Shown: positions 1 to 9,448, numbered from the stretch's first letter. The stretch: DNA of 64,000 nt from Brachybacterium sacelli (GCF_017876545.1 NZ_JAGIOD010000001.1:2852001-2916000), one strand, 5' to 3'. Translations and numbers: made by a program. The notes: generated by a model from the sequence alone, not told the origin.

Positions 1-271
1 CGTCGTAGACGACCTCCTCCATGGAGGGGTCGAAGAACATCGTCAGGAACGTGCCCGAGATCAGCAGGATGACGAAGCTGTACAGCGCCACCTCGCCGAA
101 CATGAACGACCAGTGGTCGGGGAAGATCTTGCGGGCGATGAACTTGACGAAGCCGCCGCCGGAGACGCGCTGGTCGAGCCAGTCGCCGCCCACCGCGCCG
201 AGCTTGTACATGCGCGAGCTGCTCGCGTCGTCGGAAGCCGGCTTCCGGGTTTCGGGAGTCGTGGTCGTCAT
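1..271 (-). CDS. qcrB: Cytochrome bc1 complex cytochrome b subunit (5'-terminal part)
   Basis: Only the first 90 or so codons lie in the window; the rest runs off the left edge. QcrB is the membrane subunit that oxidises menaquinol and carries two b hemes in the actinobacterial bc1 complex. The visible part starts MTTTTPETRK, has a polar N-terminus and then the segment PDHWSFMFGEVALYSF, typical of actinobacterial QcrB just before the first transmembrane helix. The ATG at 271 lies 4 nt after the qcrA stop codon, so it is the last visible member of the ctaE-qcrC-qcrA-qcrB transcription unit. Identity is firm despite truncation. Confidence 0.93.
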   Translation of the reverse strand, partial: MTTTTPETRKPASDDASSSRMYKLGAVGGDWLDQRVSGGGFVKFIARKIFPDHWSFMFGEVALYSFVILLISGTFLTMFFDPSMEEVVYD

Positions 272-275
272 GGGA

Positions 276-1352
276 TCACTTGTCCTTGTGGATGTTCCAG
301 AAGCTGGGACCGATCGGCTCGGGGAAGTCGCCGGGGGCCACCAGGTAGCCCTCGTCATCGACCTCGATCGGGAGCTGCGGCAGCGGACGGTGCGCCGGGC
401 CGAAGAGCACCTTCGCGCCATCGGTGGCGTCGAAGGTCGACTGGTGGCAGGGGCACAGCATGTGGTGGGTCTGCTGCTCGTAGAGCGCCGCCGGGCAGCC
501 GACGTGCGTGCAGATCTTCGAGAAGGCGAGCACGCCCTCCACGCCGTTGGCCAAGCTCTCGGGGTTCTTGCCGAACTTGGGGTCGAAGCGCACGATCATC
601 GTGGCGGCCTTCGCTCGCTCCTCGAGGTGGTGCGGCGTGTCCTCGGTGAGGCCCTCGGGCATCACGTGGAAGATCGAATTCATCGCGACGTCGGACAGCT
701 TGATGGGGGTGCCGTCGTGGTCCCGGGCCAGACGCTGGCCGGGGTGCTGGCCCCAGAAGGTGTGGAAGGGCTTGTTGCCCGGCAGCGGCCCGAGGGTCGA
801 CAGCGGTGCGAGCACGGCGATCGGCAGCGCGGCCAGCGAGGCGACCATGGCCGTCACGATCAGGGGCCGCCGCCCAATACCGGACTCCTCGAGGCCGTCG
901 GTGATGATGCCGGCGGCGATCTCGCGGGTCTCGTCGGAGCCGCGGATGTCGTGGCGCTCCTCGACCATCTCCTCATCGGGCATGAGGGTCTTGGCCCAGT
1001 GGACCGCGGCGGCACCGATGAAGAACACCGCGATCGCCAGGCCCAGGCCGGTGACGAGGTTCGACCACCACAGGGCCTGCGACGTGCCCTCCTCCGCGAA
1101 GAGGTTCGTGCCTGTAGGGGTCACGACGAAGTACGCCGCGATGAAGATCGCCGTGCCCAGGACGGACAGCAGGAACATGCCGGCGACGAGGCGCTCGGCG
1201 CGCTTCTCCGCGGCGGGGGAGACGTCGGCCTGACGATGGACATGCGGGGGGAGCCCCGGGTTGGGGAATCCGCCGCCCTCCTTGGGCGCGACAGCGCTGA
1301 CCCCGGAGTCCTGGCTCGTGGCGTGGGAAGAGTTGTTCATGCTCGCGTTCAC
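276..1352 (-). CDS. qcrA: Cytochrome bc1 complex Rieske iron-sulfur subunit
   Basis: Rieske [2Fe-2S] subunit that passes electrons from menaquinol to the diheme cytochrome c QcrC. About 358 residues, the long actinobacterial form with three N-terminal membrane helices instead of one. The cluster motifs are CTHVGC (C281, H283) and CPCH (C300, H303), and the two remaining cysteines can form the usual disulfide. I chose the GTG at 1352 because it overlaps the qcrC stop as GTGA and has a GAAGG about 5 nt upstream; an ATG at 1340 (MNNSSHATSQ) is the alternative start. It lies between qcrC and qcrB. Confidence 0.95.
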   Translation of the reverse strand: MNASMNNSSHATSQDSGVSAVAPKEGGGFPNPGLPPHVHRQADVSPAAEKRAERLVAGMFLLSVLGTAIFIAAYFVVTPTGTNLFAEEGTSQALWWSNLVTGLGLAIAVFFIGAAAVHWAKTLMPDEEMVEERHDIRGSDETREIAAGIITDGLEESGIGRRPLIVTAMVASLAALPIAVLAPLSTLGPLPGNKPFHTFWGQHPGQRLARDHDGTPIKLSDVAMNSIFHVMPEGLTEDTPHHLEERAKAATMIVRFDPKFGKNPESLANGVEGVLAFSKICTHVGCPAALYEQQTHHMLCPCHQSTFDATDGAKVLFGPAHRPLPQLPIEVDDEGYLVAPGDFPEPIGPSFWNIHKDK

Positions 1353-2149
1353 TTGGCCTTCGCCCCCAGCCACACGGCACAGCCGAGGAGGAGGGTCAGG
1401 ATGATCGTCCAGGCGTACAGGCCCTCGGTCACGGGGCCGAGGGAGCCCAGGGAGATGCCGCCTGGCGAGCCGTTCTCCTCCAGGGCCTCGAGGTAGGTGA
1501 TGACGTCACGCTTGTCCTCGGAGGACAGGTTCGTCTCGTTGAAGACCGGCATGTTCTGCGGGCCCGTGTCCATGGCCTCGTAGACGTGCTTGGGCTCCAC
1601 GCCCACGACCGGCGGGGCGAACTTGCCACGCGTGAGGGCGCCGCCCTGGCCGGCGGCGTTGTGGCACATGGCGCAGTTGACGCGGAAGATCTCGCCGCCC
1701 TTGGTGGCGTCACCCTTCGAGGTGTCGAGGGCCTCCTCGTCGGGGACGGCCGGGCCGGGGCCGAGCGAGGCGACGTACGCGGCGAGCTGCCGGGTCTGCT
1801 CCTCGTTCATCTGCGGCGGCTTCTCCCAGGCCTGCGGGCCCGAGGACTGCATGGGCATGCGGCCGGTGCCGACCTGGAAATCGACCGCGGCGGCGCCCAC
1901 GCCGACCAGGGAGGGGCCGAGGGTGGAACCGTCGGCGTTCTCCAGACCCGCCCCGTTGGTGCCGTGACAGGTCGCGCAGTTGGCGAGGAACAGCGACTCG
2001 CCGGCCTCGACGTCGTCCTGCGTGTAGCCCTCTGCCTGAGCTGTCTGCGGCTGGAAGGCGACGTACAGCCCGCCGGTCGCCACCAGAGCGAGCAGCAGAA
2101 TCACGAGAAGCGCCATCGGGTGATGACGACGTGCGGCGAGTGCCTTCAC
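1349..2149 (-). CDS. qcrC: Cytochrome bc1 complex diheme cytochrome c subunit
   Basis: Diheme cytochrome c that links the bc1 complex directly to cytochrome aa3 oxidase in actinobacteria, which lack a soluble cytochrome c. The 266-residue protein has an N-terminal signal-anchor (roughly residues 10-32), heme motif CATCH at C58-H62, a second motif CAMCH at C159-H163, and a C-terminal membrane helix (about 245-262). The two heme domains and the terminal anchor match the family layout. It overlaps qcrA by a GTGA junction and follows ctaE after about 90 nt, in the same respiratory operon. Confidence 0.96.
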   Translation of the reverse strand: MKALAARRHHPMALLVILLLALVATGGLYVAFQPQTAQAEGYTQDDVEAGESLFLANCATCHGTNGAGLENADGSTLGPSLVGVGAAAVDFQVGTGRMPMQSSGPQAWEKPPQMNEEQTRQLAAYVASLGPGPAVPDEEALDTSKGDATKGGEIFRVNCAMCHNAAGQGGALTRGKFAPPVVGVEPKHVYEAMDTGPQNMPVFNETNLSSEDKRDVITYLEALEENGSPGGISLGSLGPVTEGLYAWTIILTLLLGCAVWLGAKAK

Positions 2150-2240
2150 GGTTCGGACCTCGATTCGTGGAGGGGGCGAGCGGGGGAGGGATGGACGGTG
2201 GTGAGCGCACCGGGCCGGACGGCGGGTGCGGGCGCGGGGA

Positions 2241-2972
2241 TCAGAAGATGCTCCAGGTGAACTCGACCGGGATGAAGTGACCGGAGTTGAACAGGGTCGA
2301 GAGCGGATCGAGCATGTACACGATGAAGAACAGGACGATCCACACGATGTCGACGAAGTGCCAGTAGTACGAGATGCAGATCGCGGAGACCTGCTCGTGC
2401 TGGGTGAACTCCTCGGCGACGAAGGCCCGCATGAGCACGAGGAGGAAGGCGACGAGGCCGCCGACCACGTGGATGCCGTGGAAGCCGGTGGCGAGGTAGA
2501 AGATCGAGCCGAACGGCGTCGACGACAGCGTCACTCCGTTGTGGACCAGCTCGGTGTACTCGTAGGCCTGGCCGGACACGAAGATCGCGCCCATGATGAA
2601 GGTGAGGGTGTACCACTCGATCATCCCCCACCCGGCGACGTTGAAGATCGAGCCGCTGCGGCGCTTGCGCGGGGCGAAGGGCTTGCCGCCGGGGAACTTG
2701 CCCTCGGCCAGGAACACGCCGATCTGGCAGGTCACGGAGCTCAGCACCAGGATGGTCGTGTTCACCAGGGCGAAGCCGTGGGTGAAGTGCGACTCACCCT
2801 CGAAGAAGGTGTCCGGCGCCATCGACCGCAGCGTGAAGAACATGGCGAACAGGCCGCCGAAGAACATCAGCTCGCTGGAGAGCCAGACGATCGTGCCGAT
2901 CTGCGTCGGGTTCGGGCGGCCGACCGCTGGTGCAGCGGCGGGGGAGCGCTCAGGCAAGGTCGCAGTAGTCAC
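2241..2972 (-). CDS. ctaE: Cytochrome c oxidase subunit III
   Basis: Subunit III of the aa3-type terminal oxidase, 243 residues with five predicted membrane helices (the short form lacking the first two helices). Typical segments include [15 protein letters not shown] near the N-terminus and [11 protein letters not shown] with the conserved histidines. The start is a GTG at 2972. A hexamer CATAAT lies 6 nt upstream on the same strand, so the mRNA may begin at the start codon. It is the first gene of the ctaE-qcrC-qcrA-qcrB unit, the order known from mycobacteria and streptomycetes, and is divergent from trpD. Confidence 0.96.
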   Translation of the reverse strand: MTTATLPERSPAAAPAVGRPNPTQIGTIVWLSSELMFFGGLFAMFFTLRSMAPDTFFEGESHFTHGFALVNTTILVLSSVTCQIGVFLAEGKFPGGKPFAPRKRRSGSIFNVAGWGMIEWYTLTFIMGAIFVSGQAYEYTELVHNGVTLSSTPFGSIFYLATGFHGIHVVGGLVAFLLVLMRAFVAEEFTQHEQVSAICISYYWHFVDIVWIVLFFIVYMLDPLSTLFNSGHFIPVEFTWSIF

Positions 2973-2978
2973 GTCACC

Positions 2979-2984
2979 ATTATG
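2979..2984 (-). promoter_or_regulatory. Putative -10 element of ctaE (leaderless start)
   Basis: The minus strand reads CATAAT, five of six matches to TATAAT, ending 6 nt before the ctaE GTG. Transcription would then begin at or next to the start codon. No good -35 hexamer is visible at 17 nt spacing. Call by eye only. Confidence 0.45.
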
Positions 2985-3204
2985 TCGTGTCGTCAGGGTC
3001 GGCGCGCCGGATCACGACGGCAGGCGCACCGCAGGGCTCGGCCCCGGGAGGACGGGGCCAGCATATCCCTCCTGACGCCGTGTCACGAACCGGGACACGC
3101 CTCCGATAGCCGCAGGTGACCAGCGTGTGCGCGGACGTGATGCATCTGTGATCCGATCCGTGATCGGTGCGGCCCACGCGCGCGGGAGGTGCGATCATCG
3201 AGGC

Positions 3205-4287
3205 ATGAGCGAGAACACTCCGACCTGGCCCACGATCACGGCGCGTCTCGTGCGGGGCGAGGAGCTCGAGCCCCAGGAGGCCTCGTGGGCGATGGACGAG
3301 GTCATGTCCGGCAGCTCGACCGCGGTGCAGCTCGCAGGATTCCTGGTCTCGCTGCAGGCCAAGGGGACCACCAGCGAAGAGCTCGCCGCGCTGGCGGACG
3401 CGATGGTGGCTCACGCCCGCCCGGTGCAGGCTCCGCGTCGCGCGGTCGACATCGTCGGCACCGGCGGCGACCTCGCCCAGACGGTGAACATCTCGACGAT
3501 GGCCTCGATGATCATCGCGTCGACGGGGCGCACGGTCGTCAAGCACGGCAACCGTGCCTCGACCTCCCGCTCGGGCTCCGCGGACGTGCTCGAGGCCCTC
3601 GGCGTCCGTCTCGACCTGCCCGTGCCCGCGGTCGAGGAGCTGGTCGGGAAGATCGGGATGACCTTCCTGTTCGCGCAGGTCTTCCACCCGTCGATGCGCT
3701 TCGCCGCCGAGGCGCGCAAAGGGCTGGGCATCCCCACCGTGATGAACATCCTGGGGCCGATCACCAATCCGGCCCGGCCGCGGGCGAGCGCCGTGGGCGT
3801 GGCGGATCCGCTCATCGCTCCCACCGTGGCGGGAGTCTTCGCCGCCCGGGGCACGAGCGCCCTGGTCTTCCGGGGCCAGGACGGGCTCGACGAGCTCACC
3901 GTGACCGCCCCGTCGGACGTGTGGGAGGTGCGAGGCGGTCAGGTGCGCGAGCACGTGCTCGACCCCGAGCGCCTGCTGGGGATCCCGCGCAGCGACGCCG
4001 AGGTGCTCCGCGGCGGCACCGCCGAGGAGAACGCCGAGGTGGCGCGCGAGCTGTTCCGAGGCGTCCGGGACGGGCGCATGGGTCCGATCCGGGACGCGGT
4101 GCTGCTGAACGCCGCGGCGGGCGTCCTCGCCTTCGACGGCATCGGGCAGGAGGCCTCCGACGGGTTCCACGACCGCTTCGCCGCTGCCTTCGCCGAGGCC
4201 CGTGAGGCACTGGACTCCGGCCGGCCGATCGATCTGGTGAGGCGCTGGGCCGCGGCCTCGCAGGAGGCCTCCGCGGCCGAGTCCTGA
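3205..4287 (+). CDS. trpD: Anthranilate phosphoribosyltransferase
   Basis: Transfers phosphoribosyl from PRPP to anthranilate, the second step of tryptophan synthesis. 360 residues. The PRPP-binding motif GTGGD is at residues 85-89, followed by NISTMAS and KHGNRAS (about 113-119), the family signatures. I chose the ATG at 3205 (MSENTPTWP) over upstream in-frame codons because the N-terminus then has family length. It stands alone rather than with other trp genes and is divergent from ctaE, as for Rv2192c next to Rv2193 in M. tuberculosis. It converges on the Lrp-type gene with a 25-nt gap. Confidence 0.95.
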   Translation: MSENTPTWPTITARLVRGEELEPQEASWAMDEVMSGSSTAVQLAGFLVSLQAKGTTSEELAALADAMVAHARPVQAPRRAVDIVGTGGDLAQTVNISTMASMIIASTGRTVVKHGNRASTSRSGSADVLEALGVRLDLPVPAVEELVGKIGMTFLFAQVFHPSMRFAAEARKGLGIPTVMNILGPITNPARPRASAVGVADPLIAPTVAGVFAARGTSALVFRGQDGLDELTVTAPSDVWEVRGGQVREHVLDPERLLGIPRSDAEVLRGGTAEENAEVARELFRGVRDGRMGPIRDAVLLNAAAGVLAFDGIGQEASDGFHDRFAAAFAEAREALDSGRPIDLVRRWAAASQEASAAES

Positions 4288-4312
4288 GCGCGCCGGATCG
4301 GTTGCGTCGGTC

Positions 4313-4594
4313 TCAGCCGTCGATGCCCAGGTCGAAGGCCGCGTCGAGATCCTGCTTGGAATAGGTCTTGAAGGCGATGTTGGTCGAGGTGTCGAGCACG
4401 CCGGCGACCTTGCTGAGCTGATCGGCGATGACCCCGGCCAGATCCTCGTGGGCGCGCACCCGCACCACGGCGATGAGGTCGACGTCCCCGGTGACGGAAT
4501 AGACCTGCTCGATGCCCTCCAGATCGACGATTGCCTCGGCGACCTCGGGGATGCGGGCGGACTCGACGACGATCGAGACGATGGCGGTGATCAT
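4313..4594 (-). CDS. Lrp/AsnC-type ligand-binding domain protein (no HTH)
   Basis: A 93-residue protein that is only the RAM/AsnC effector-binding domain: MITAIVSIVVE, then GIEQVYSVTGDVDLIAVVRV and a C-terminal FKTYSKQD segment. The N-terminal helix-turn-helix of normal Lrp regulators is absent, and the ATG at 4594 is not preceded by in-frame HTH sequence. Stand-alone RAM domains form oligomers that sense amino acids and may act with other regulators. It lies between trpD (convergent) and the exonuclease gene (same strand, 50 nt upstream), which fits a link to amino acid sensing, but the target is unknown. Confidence 0.85.
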   Translation of the reverse strand: MITAIVSIVVESARIPEVAEAIVDLEGIEQVYSVTGDVDLIAVVRVRAHEDLAGVIADQLSKVAGVLDTSTNIAFKTYSKQDLDAAFDLGIDG

Positions 4595-4644
4595 GACTTC
4601 TCCTAGGGCGGGGCGGCGATCGCGGCGGGACAGGTGTCCCGAGC

Positions 4645-6303
4645 CTATGCCCCGGACGCCGGGACGGTCCGGGCGAAGCGCTCCGCGAGATGCTCGGCGT
4701 CGAAACGGGCCAGTGCGGGCTGGGACCACTCGCCCTCGACCAGGACCGTGCGCATCCCCTCGGACTCGAGCCAGGTGAGAAGGATCTCGGTCTCCTGGTG
4801 GTATCCCTGGCACATCACCGCCGCGTGCTCCGCCTCCCCGGCACCGGTCGCCGCCAGCGAGCGGGCGACCGCCACCGGATCGGCCCGGGCAGGGACCAGG
4901 GCGGTGCCCGAGAAGCGTCCGTGCCGGGTCGCCAGGAGCTCCCATCCGCGCCCGCCGATCACCGGATCGGTGCTGGGCCGCGCGGCGACCAGCAGCGGGA
5001 CCTCCGCGATCGCCCGCAGCCGGGCGGCGCGGCGAGCGGCCTCGAGGAAGGTCAGGGTCAGCCGGCGCAGCTTCTCCGCGTCCTCGTAGCGTCCGGCCGC
5101 GGTATGGGCCCGCAGCCGCCCGGCGACGTGGTCGAGCACCTCGCGGGGGTCGGTGAGCATGGCCCGGCGGATCCGGTCGCGAGGGCGCCCGCGGGGCAAG
5201 GCCCCTCCTGCGCCCTGCTCGAAGGACGCCCCGCGTCCCAGCACGGCGTCGGTGAGCAGCCCGCGCATCGGCTCGACGTCGTGCCGGGAGGCGAGCGGGC
5301 CGATCTGGGCGGAGCCGTCGGTCTCGGCGCGTGCGAGCCGTGCGGCTCGCAGGCCCTCGGTGCCGCTGCCCAGTCGCAGCCACATCGCCTTCTGGGGCGT
5401 CAGTCCGTGCCGGTTCGCGGGCGGCTTCTCGGAGCCGATGATCCGCAGCTCGCGGATCGCGGCCTCGGTGGGGGTGGTGCATTCGATGACCCGGATCGAC
5501 TCCGCGCGCGGCAGCATGTCCAGCACCTTGCGCCGGGTCTCGGCCGCCGTGAAATAGGTGCGCACCCGTGACCGGAGGTTCCGGGAGGTGCCCACGTAGA
5601 GCACCTGCTCGCGCGCATCGAGGAACCGGTAGACGCCGGGCACGGACGGGACGTCCTCGGCGAGGTGCTTCTTGCGCAGTTGCACCGGCGTGGCCCGGCG
5701 GTGGGCCGAGGAGAGGTCCTCGAGGGTCGCGGCACCCGTCGGCCCCAGCCGCTCGATGATCGCGTGGAGCACGTCGACCGTGGCGCGGGCGTCGGAGAGT
5801 GCCCGGTGGTCCGGTGTGATGCCGGCTCCGACGTGCGAGGCCAGGGTCGACAGCTTGTGGTCGCGCACCTCGTCCCGGCGGAAGACCCTGCGGGCGAGCG
5901 CCAGGGTGTCGAGCACCAGCGGCCGCGGCCAGCCGATCTCGCAGCGGGCGGCCTGGGCGCTGAGGAAGGAGATGTCGAACCGGGCGTTGTGCGCGACCAG
6001 TGCGGCGTCCCCCACGAACTCGAGGAACATCGGCAGCACGGTCGCCACACGCGGGGCGCCGGCGACCGAGGCGTCCGTGATACCGGTCAGCGAGGCGATG
6101 TAGGCGGGGATCGGACGCTCGGGATCGACGAAGGTGCGGAACTCACCGAGCACCTCGCCACCGCGGATCTTGACCGCGCCGATCTCCGTGATGGCGTCGC
6201 TCGCGGGGTCCGTGCCGGTGGTCTCCAGATCGACGACCACCAGCGTGGCCTCCACCAGCGGGGTCCCGAGATCCTCGAAGCTCAGCTGACGGCGTGCGGA
6301 CAT
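4645..6303 (-). CDS. DEDDh exonuclease fused to a GIY-YIG (UvrC/Cho-like) domain
   Basis: 552 residues with two nuclease modules. Residues 20-190 are a DnaQ-like 3'-5' exonuclease: D25 and E27 in VVVDLETTG, a second aspartate in HNARFDISFL, and the histidine and aspartate in DHRALSDARAT. From about residue 215 a GIY-YIG domain begins (GVYRFLDAREQVLYVGTSRNLRSRV). A long C-terminal part with a UvrB-binding-like stretch (YEDAEKLRRLTLTF) resembles UvrC. M. tuberculosis Rv2191 has the same layout and lies next to trpD. A DNA repair or RNase role is inferred; the substrate is unknown. The ATG at 6303 is the first usable start. Confidence 0.9.
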   Translation of the reverse strand: MSARRQLSFEDLGTPLVEATLVVVDLETTGTDPASDAITEIGAVKIRGGEVLGEFRTFVDPERPIPAYIASLTGITDASVAGAPRVATVLPMFLEFVGDAALVAHNARFDISFLSAQAARCEIGWPRPLVLDTLALARRVFRRDEVRDHKLSTLASHVGAGITPDHRALSDARATVDVLHAIIERLGPTGAATLEDLSSAHRRATPVQLRKKHLAEDVPSVPGVYRFLDAREQVLYVGTSRNLRSRVRTYFTAAETRRKVLDMLPRAESIRVIECTTPTEAAIRELRIIGSEKPPANRHGLTPQKAMWLRLGSGTEGLRAARLARAETDGSAQIGPLASRHDVEPMRGLLTDAVLGRGASFEQGAGGALPRGRPRDRIRRAMLTDPREVLDHVAGRLRAHTAAGRYEDAEKLRRLTLTFLEAARRAARLRAIAEVPLLVAARPSTDPVIGGRGWELLATRHGRFSGTALVPARADPVAVARSLAATGAGEAEHAAVMCQGYHQETEILLTWLESEGMRTVLVEGEWSQPALARFDAEHLAERFARTVPASGA

Positions 6304-6456
6304 GACGGCAGACTACGACGGGGCCCCGACACCCGGGTGCGCGCCGCGAGGTGCGGACGCTCACCCGAGTCCGCGGCGCGGGGACCACGGCTGCGCGGGG
6401 CCAGGGCGGCTCGGGGCCGAGCGGAGCGGATGCGACCCCGGCCCCAGGTCCTCGGA

Positions 6457-8265
6457 TCAGGAAGCGGGCCGGGAGCCGGAGTAGATCTTCTCGATGACCG
6501 GAGCCATGTCCTTGACCACCACGTTGCGCTTGAGCTTCAGCGACGGCGTGAGGTATCCGTTCTCCTCGGTGAAGTCCGAGTCGATGACCTCGAACGCGCG
6601 GATGGACTCCGCCCGCGAGACGGACTGGTTGGCCGAGTCGATGACCGTCTGCAGCTCGGCACGGACCTGCTCGTCCGCGGCGGCCTCGGAGAGGGTCATC
6701 TCCGGCAGCGACTTGTTCTTCAGCCAGGTGGGGAGCATCTCGGCATCGAGGGTGAGGATCGCGGCGACGAAGGGCTTCTGGTCGCCGATCACGACGCACT
6801 GGCTGACCAGCGGATGGGCTCGCAACTGGTCCTCGAGCTGGGCGGGGGAGATGTTCTTGCCGCCCGCGGTCACGATGACCTCCTTGCGGCGCCCCGTGAT
6901 GGTCAGCGCACCGTCCTCGTCCAGCGAGCCCAGGTCCCCGGTGCGGAACCAGCCGTCCTGGAGCGCCTCGGCCGTGGCCTCGGGATTGTTGCGATAGCCC
7001 GCGAAGACCATCACACCCTTGACCAGGATCTCGCCGTTCTCGTCGATCGCGACCGTGGAGCCCGGCAGCGGCGGGCCGACGGTGCCCGGCTTGACCGCCC
7101 AGGGCAGGTTCACGCAGATCGGGGCGGTGGTCTCGGTGAGGCCGTAGCCCTCCAGCACCGTGACCCCGATGCCGCGGAAGAAGTGCGCCAGACGCGCGCC
7201 CAGCGGTGCACCACCGGAGACGGCCCAGCCGACGTCTCCGCCCATGGCGGCGCGCAGCTTCCCGTAGACGAGCTTGTCGAAGACCGCGTGCTTGACCTTC
7301 AGGGCGATCGGCACGGCGCCGGCGCTCTGGGCCGACGAGTACGCGATCGCGCTCTCGGCGGCCGCGGCGAAGATCTTCCCGCGGCCCCCGGCGATGGCCT
7401 TCGCCTCGGCGCCGTTGTAGACCTTCTCGAACACGCGTGGCACGGCGAGCAGGAAGGTGGGCTTGAAGGCCTCGAGATCGGGCAGCAGGTTCTTGGTGTC
7501 CGCGGTGAACGCCGTGGTGACCGGCCAGGAGGCGGCCAGCACGGTGAGCAGACGGGCGAAGACGTGCGCCATCGGCAGGAACATCAGCATCCGCGAGCCG
7601 GGGGGAAGCACCTGCTGACCGAGCAGGTTCACCGCGCTGCGGGAGGTGTCCACGAAGTTGGCGTGCGTGAGCTCGGCCCCCTTGGGACGGCCCGTGGTGC
7701 CGGAGGTGTAGATGATGGTGGCGACATCGTCGAGGCGGCGCGAGGTGCGGCGGGCCTCCAGGTCCTCGTCGCTGACGTCTGCGCCGCGTGCCTTGAGGTC
7801 CTCGATGATGCCGTCGTCGAGCACCCCGATGTGCTCGAGCGCGGGCAGCTCGCCGCGTACGGACTCGACGTCCTCCTGATGGCGGGCGGCCTCGACGAGG
7901 GCGAAGCGGGCGCTGGTGTCGGAGGCGATCCACTGGATCTGGCTGGGGGAGGAGGTCTCGTAGATCGGCACGCTCACGCCGCCGGCCCACCACACGGCCC
8001 AGTCGGCCAGCGTCCACTCGTACCGGGTGCGGGAGAGGATCGCGACGACGTCCCCGCTCGCGAGCCCGGAGGCGAGCAGGCCCTTGGCGACCTGCTTGAC
8101 CTCGTCGACGAAATCGGCCGTGCTCATCGGCCGGTAGGTGCCGTCCTCCTGGGCGTGCTCGAAGATCGGCACCGCGGGATTCGACCGAAGGCGCCCCAGG
8201 AGCAGATCGGTCGTGTTCTCGTCCGGTCGGCTCTCGTGCTGCGGGGCGGTCGTGAACTGCTTCAT
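6457..8265 (-). CDS. Long-chain acyl-CoA synthetase (FadD15-like)
   Basis: AMP-forming ligase that activates fatty acids to acyl-CoA. 602 residues. The P-loop-like motif TIIYTSGTTGRPKG, the A5 motif GYGLTETTAP and the C-terminal ITGRRKEVIVTAGGKN segment are all present. The spacing and the LVSQCVVIGDQKPFVAAIL stretch fit the FadD15/bacterial ACSL subgroup. It sits at the position of Rv2187 (fadD15) in the matching mycobacterial block. It is divergent from the ROK kinase gene, with a 172-nt control region. Chain-length preference cannot be read from sequence. Confidence 0.93.
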   Translation of the reverse strand: MKQFTTAPQHESRPDENTTDLLLGRLRSNPAVPIFEHAQEDGTYRPMSTADFVDEVKQVAKGLLASGLASGDVVAILSRTRYEWTLADWAVWWAGGVSVPIYETSSPSQIQWIASDTSARFALVEAARHQEDVESVRGELPALEHIGVLDDGIIEDLKARGADVSDEDLEARRTSRRLDDVATIIYTSGTTGRPKGAELTHANFVDTSRSAVNLLGQQVLPPGSRMLMFLPMAHVFARLLTVLAASWPVTTAFTADTKNLLPDLEAFKPTFLLAVPRVFEKVYNGAEAKAIAGGRGKIFAAAAESAIAYSSAQSAGAVPIALKVKHAVFDKLVYGKLRAAMGGDVGWAVSGGAPLGARLAHFFRGIGVTVLEGYGLTETTAPICVNLPWAVKPGTVGPPLPGSTVAIDENGEILVKGVMVFAGYRNNPEATAEALQDGWFRTGDLGSLDEDGALTITGRRKEVIVTAGGKNISPAQLEDQLRAHPLVSQCVVIGDQKPFVAAILTLDAEMLPTWLKNKSLPEMTLSEAAADEQVRAELQTVIDSANQSVSRAESIRAFEVIDSDFTEENGYLTPSLKLKRNVVVKDMAPVIEKIYSGSRPAS

Positions 8266-8437
8266 CGAATCTCCTTCGATCCGGGCCGGTGCGCTCCCTC
8301 GTCATCCCGGACGCCTGCCCGGAAGCGCTGGTGGGGTCGGACCGATCCTACGTCAGCGCCGCATACGATATGTCACGACGGCCCGGGCGACCGGCGATAG
8401 AGGACCAAGCGATCCTGCGTGATCGAGAAGGAGCACC

Positions 8438-9373
8438 ATGCTCTCCATCGGAGTGGACATCGGCGGCACGAAGATCGCGGCGGGCGTGGTCGACGAGGAC
8501 GGGGAGGTCATCGCTGCGACGACGCGGAGCACGCCCGCCACGGATCCGGAACTGCTCGAGGCCGGTGTCGCCGATGCGGTGGCGGAGCTGCGCACCGACC
8601 ACGAGGTCGTCGGGGTCGGTGTCGGTGCGGCGGGCTTCGTCAGCTCCGATCGCCGCACCGTGAAGTTCGCCGCGAACCTGGCCTGGCGCGAGCACCCTTT
8701 GGCCGACGAGCTGGAGCGGCTGACCGGCCTGCCGGTCGTGATCGAGAACGATGCCAACGCGGCCGGGTGGGCCGAGTACCGATTCGGGGCGGCGACGGCG
8801 GCGCGGCACATGCTGATGGTCACGGTCGGTACCGGGCTGGGCGGTGCGATCGTCCTGGACGGACGTCTGATCCGCGGCAGCGGCGGCTTCGCGGGCGAGG
8901 TGGCGCACATGACCGCGGTGCCCGACGGGCAGTGGTGCGGCTGCGGCCGCAAGGGATGTCTGGAGCAGTACACCGCGGGCACCGCCCTGGTGCGCACGGC
9001 CAAGCGCCGCGCCTCCGCGGGCGACCCGCTGATGGGGCCGCTGGTGCAGGCGGCCGGCGGAGCGCGCAAGGAGATCGACGGCCCGCTGATCACCCGTCTG
9101 GCGCAGCAGGGCGACCCCGGCGCCGTGGAGCTGATCGCAGAGCTCGGGTCGTGGTTGGGGATCGGCGTCGCCTCGATCTCCTCGCTGCTGGACCCCGACA
9201 TGATCGTCGTCGGCGGCGGGGTCGCCGCGGCCGGGGACCTGCTGCTGGATCCGGCCCGCGACTCCTACGCCGCGCACCTGACCGCGCGCACGCACCGTGA
9301 GCTCGCCCCCTTCGTGCTCGCCGGCATGGGGAATCGGGCCGGAATCGTGGGCGCCGCGGACCTCGCCCGCTGA
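8438..9373 (+). CDS. ROK-family glucokinase
   Basis: Phosphorylates glucose or a related hexose with ATP. 311 residues. The ATP-binding motif DIGGTKIAAGVVDEDG is at the N-terminus, the sugar-binding NDANAAGWAEY is near residue 105, and the ROK zinc site is complete (GEVAHM histidine followed by CGCGRKGCLE). No HTH is present, so it is an enzyme rather than a ROK repressor. The ATG at 8438 has a strong GAAGGAG 6 nt upstream. It is divergent from the acyl-CoA ligase. Glucose specificity is the usual reading for this subgroup, not proven. Confidence 0.92.
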   Translation: MLSIGVDIGGTKIAAGVVDEDGEVIAATTRSTPATDPELLEAGVADAVAELRTDHEVVGVGVGAAGFVSSDRRTVKFAANLAWREHPLADELERLTGLPVVIENDANAAGWAEYRFGAATAARHMLMVTVGTGLGGAIVLDGRLIRGSGGFAGEVAHMTAVPDGQWCGCGRKGCLEQYTAGTALVRTAKRRASAGDPLMGPLVQAAGGARKEIDGPLITRLAQQGDPGAVELIAELGSWLGIGVASISSLLDPDMIVVGGGVAAAGDLLLDPARDSYAAHLTARTHRELAPFVLAGMGNRAGIVGAADLAR

Positions 9374-9448
9374 GGTCCAGGTCCCGGCGGTCGGGGTCGC
9401 CCGAGGAGCATGGCCGGGGGCACGGGGAGCGCCGGGGCGATGGAGCGT

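Noticed and set aside
276..1233. Long plus-strand ORFs across qcrA and other genes
   Set aside because: GC-rich DNA gives long shadow frames opposite real genes; their proteins are repetitive R/G/A/P-rich with no family features.
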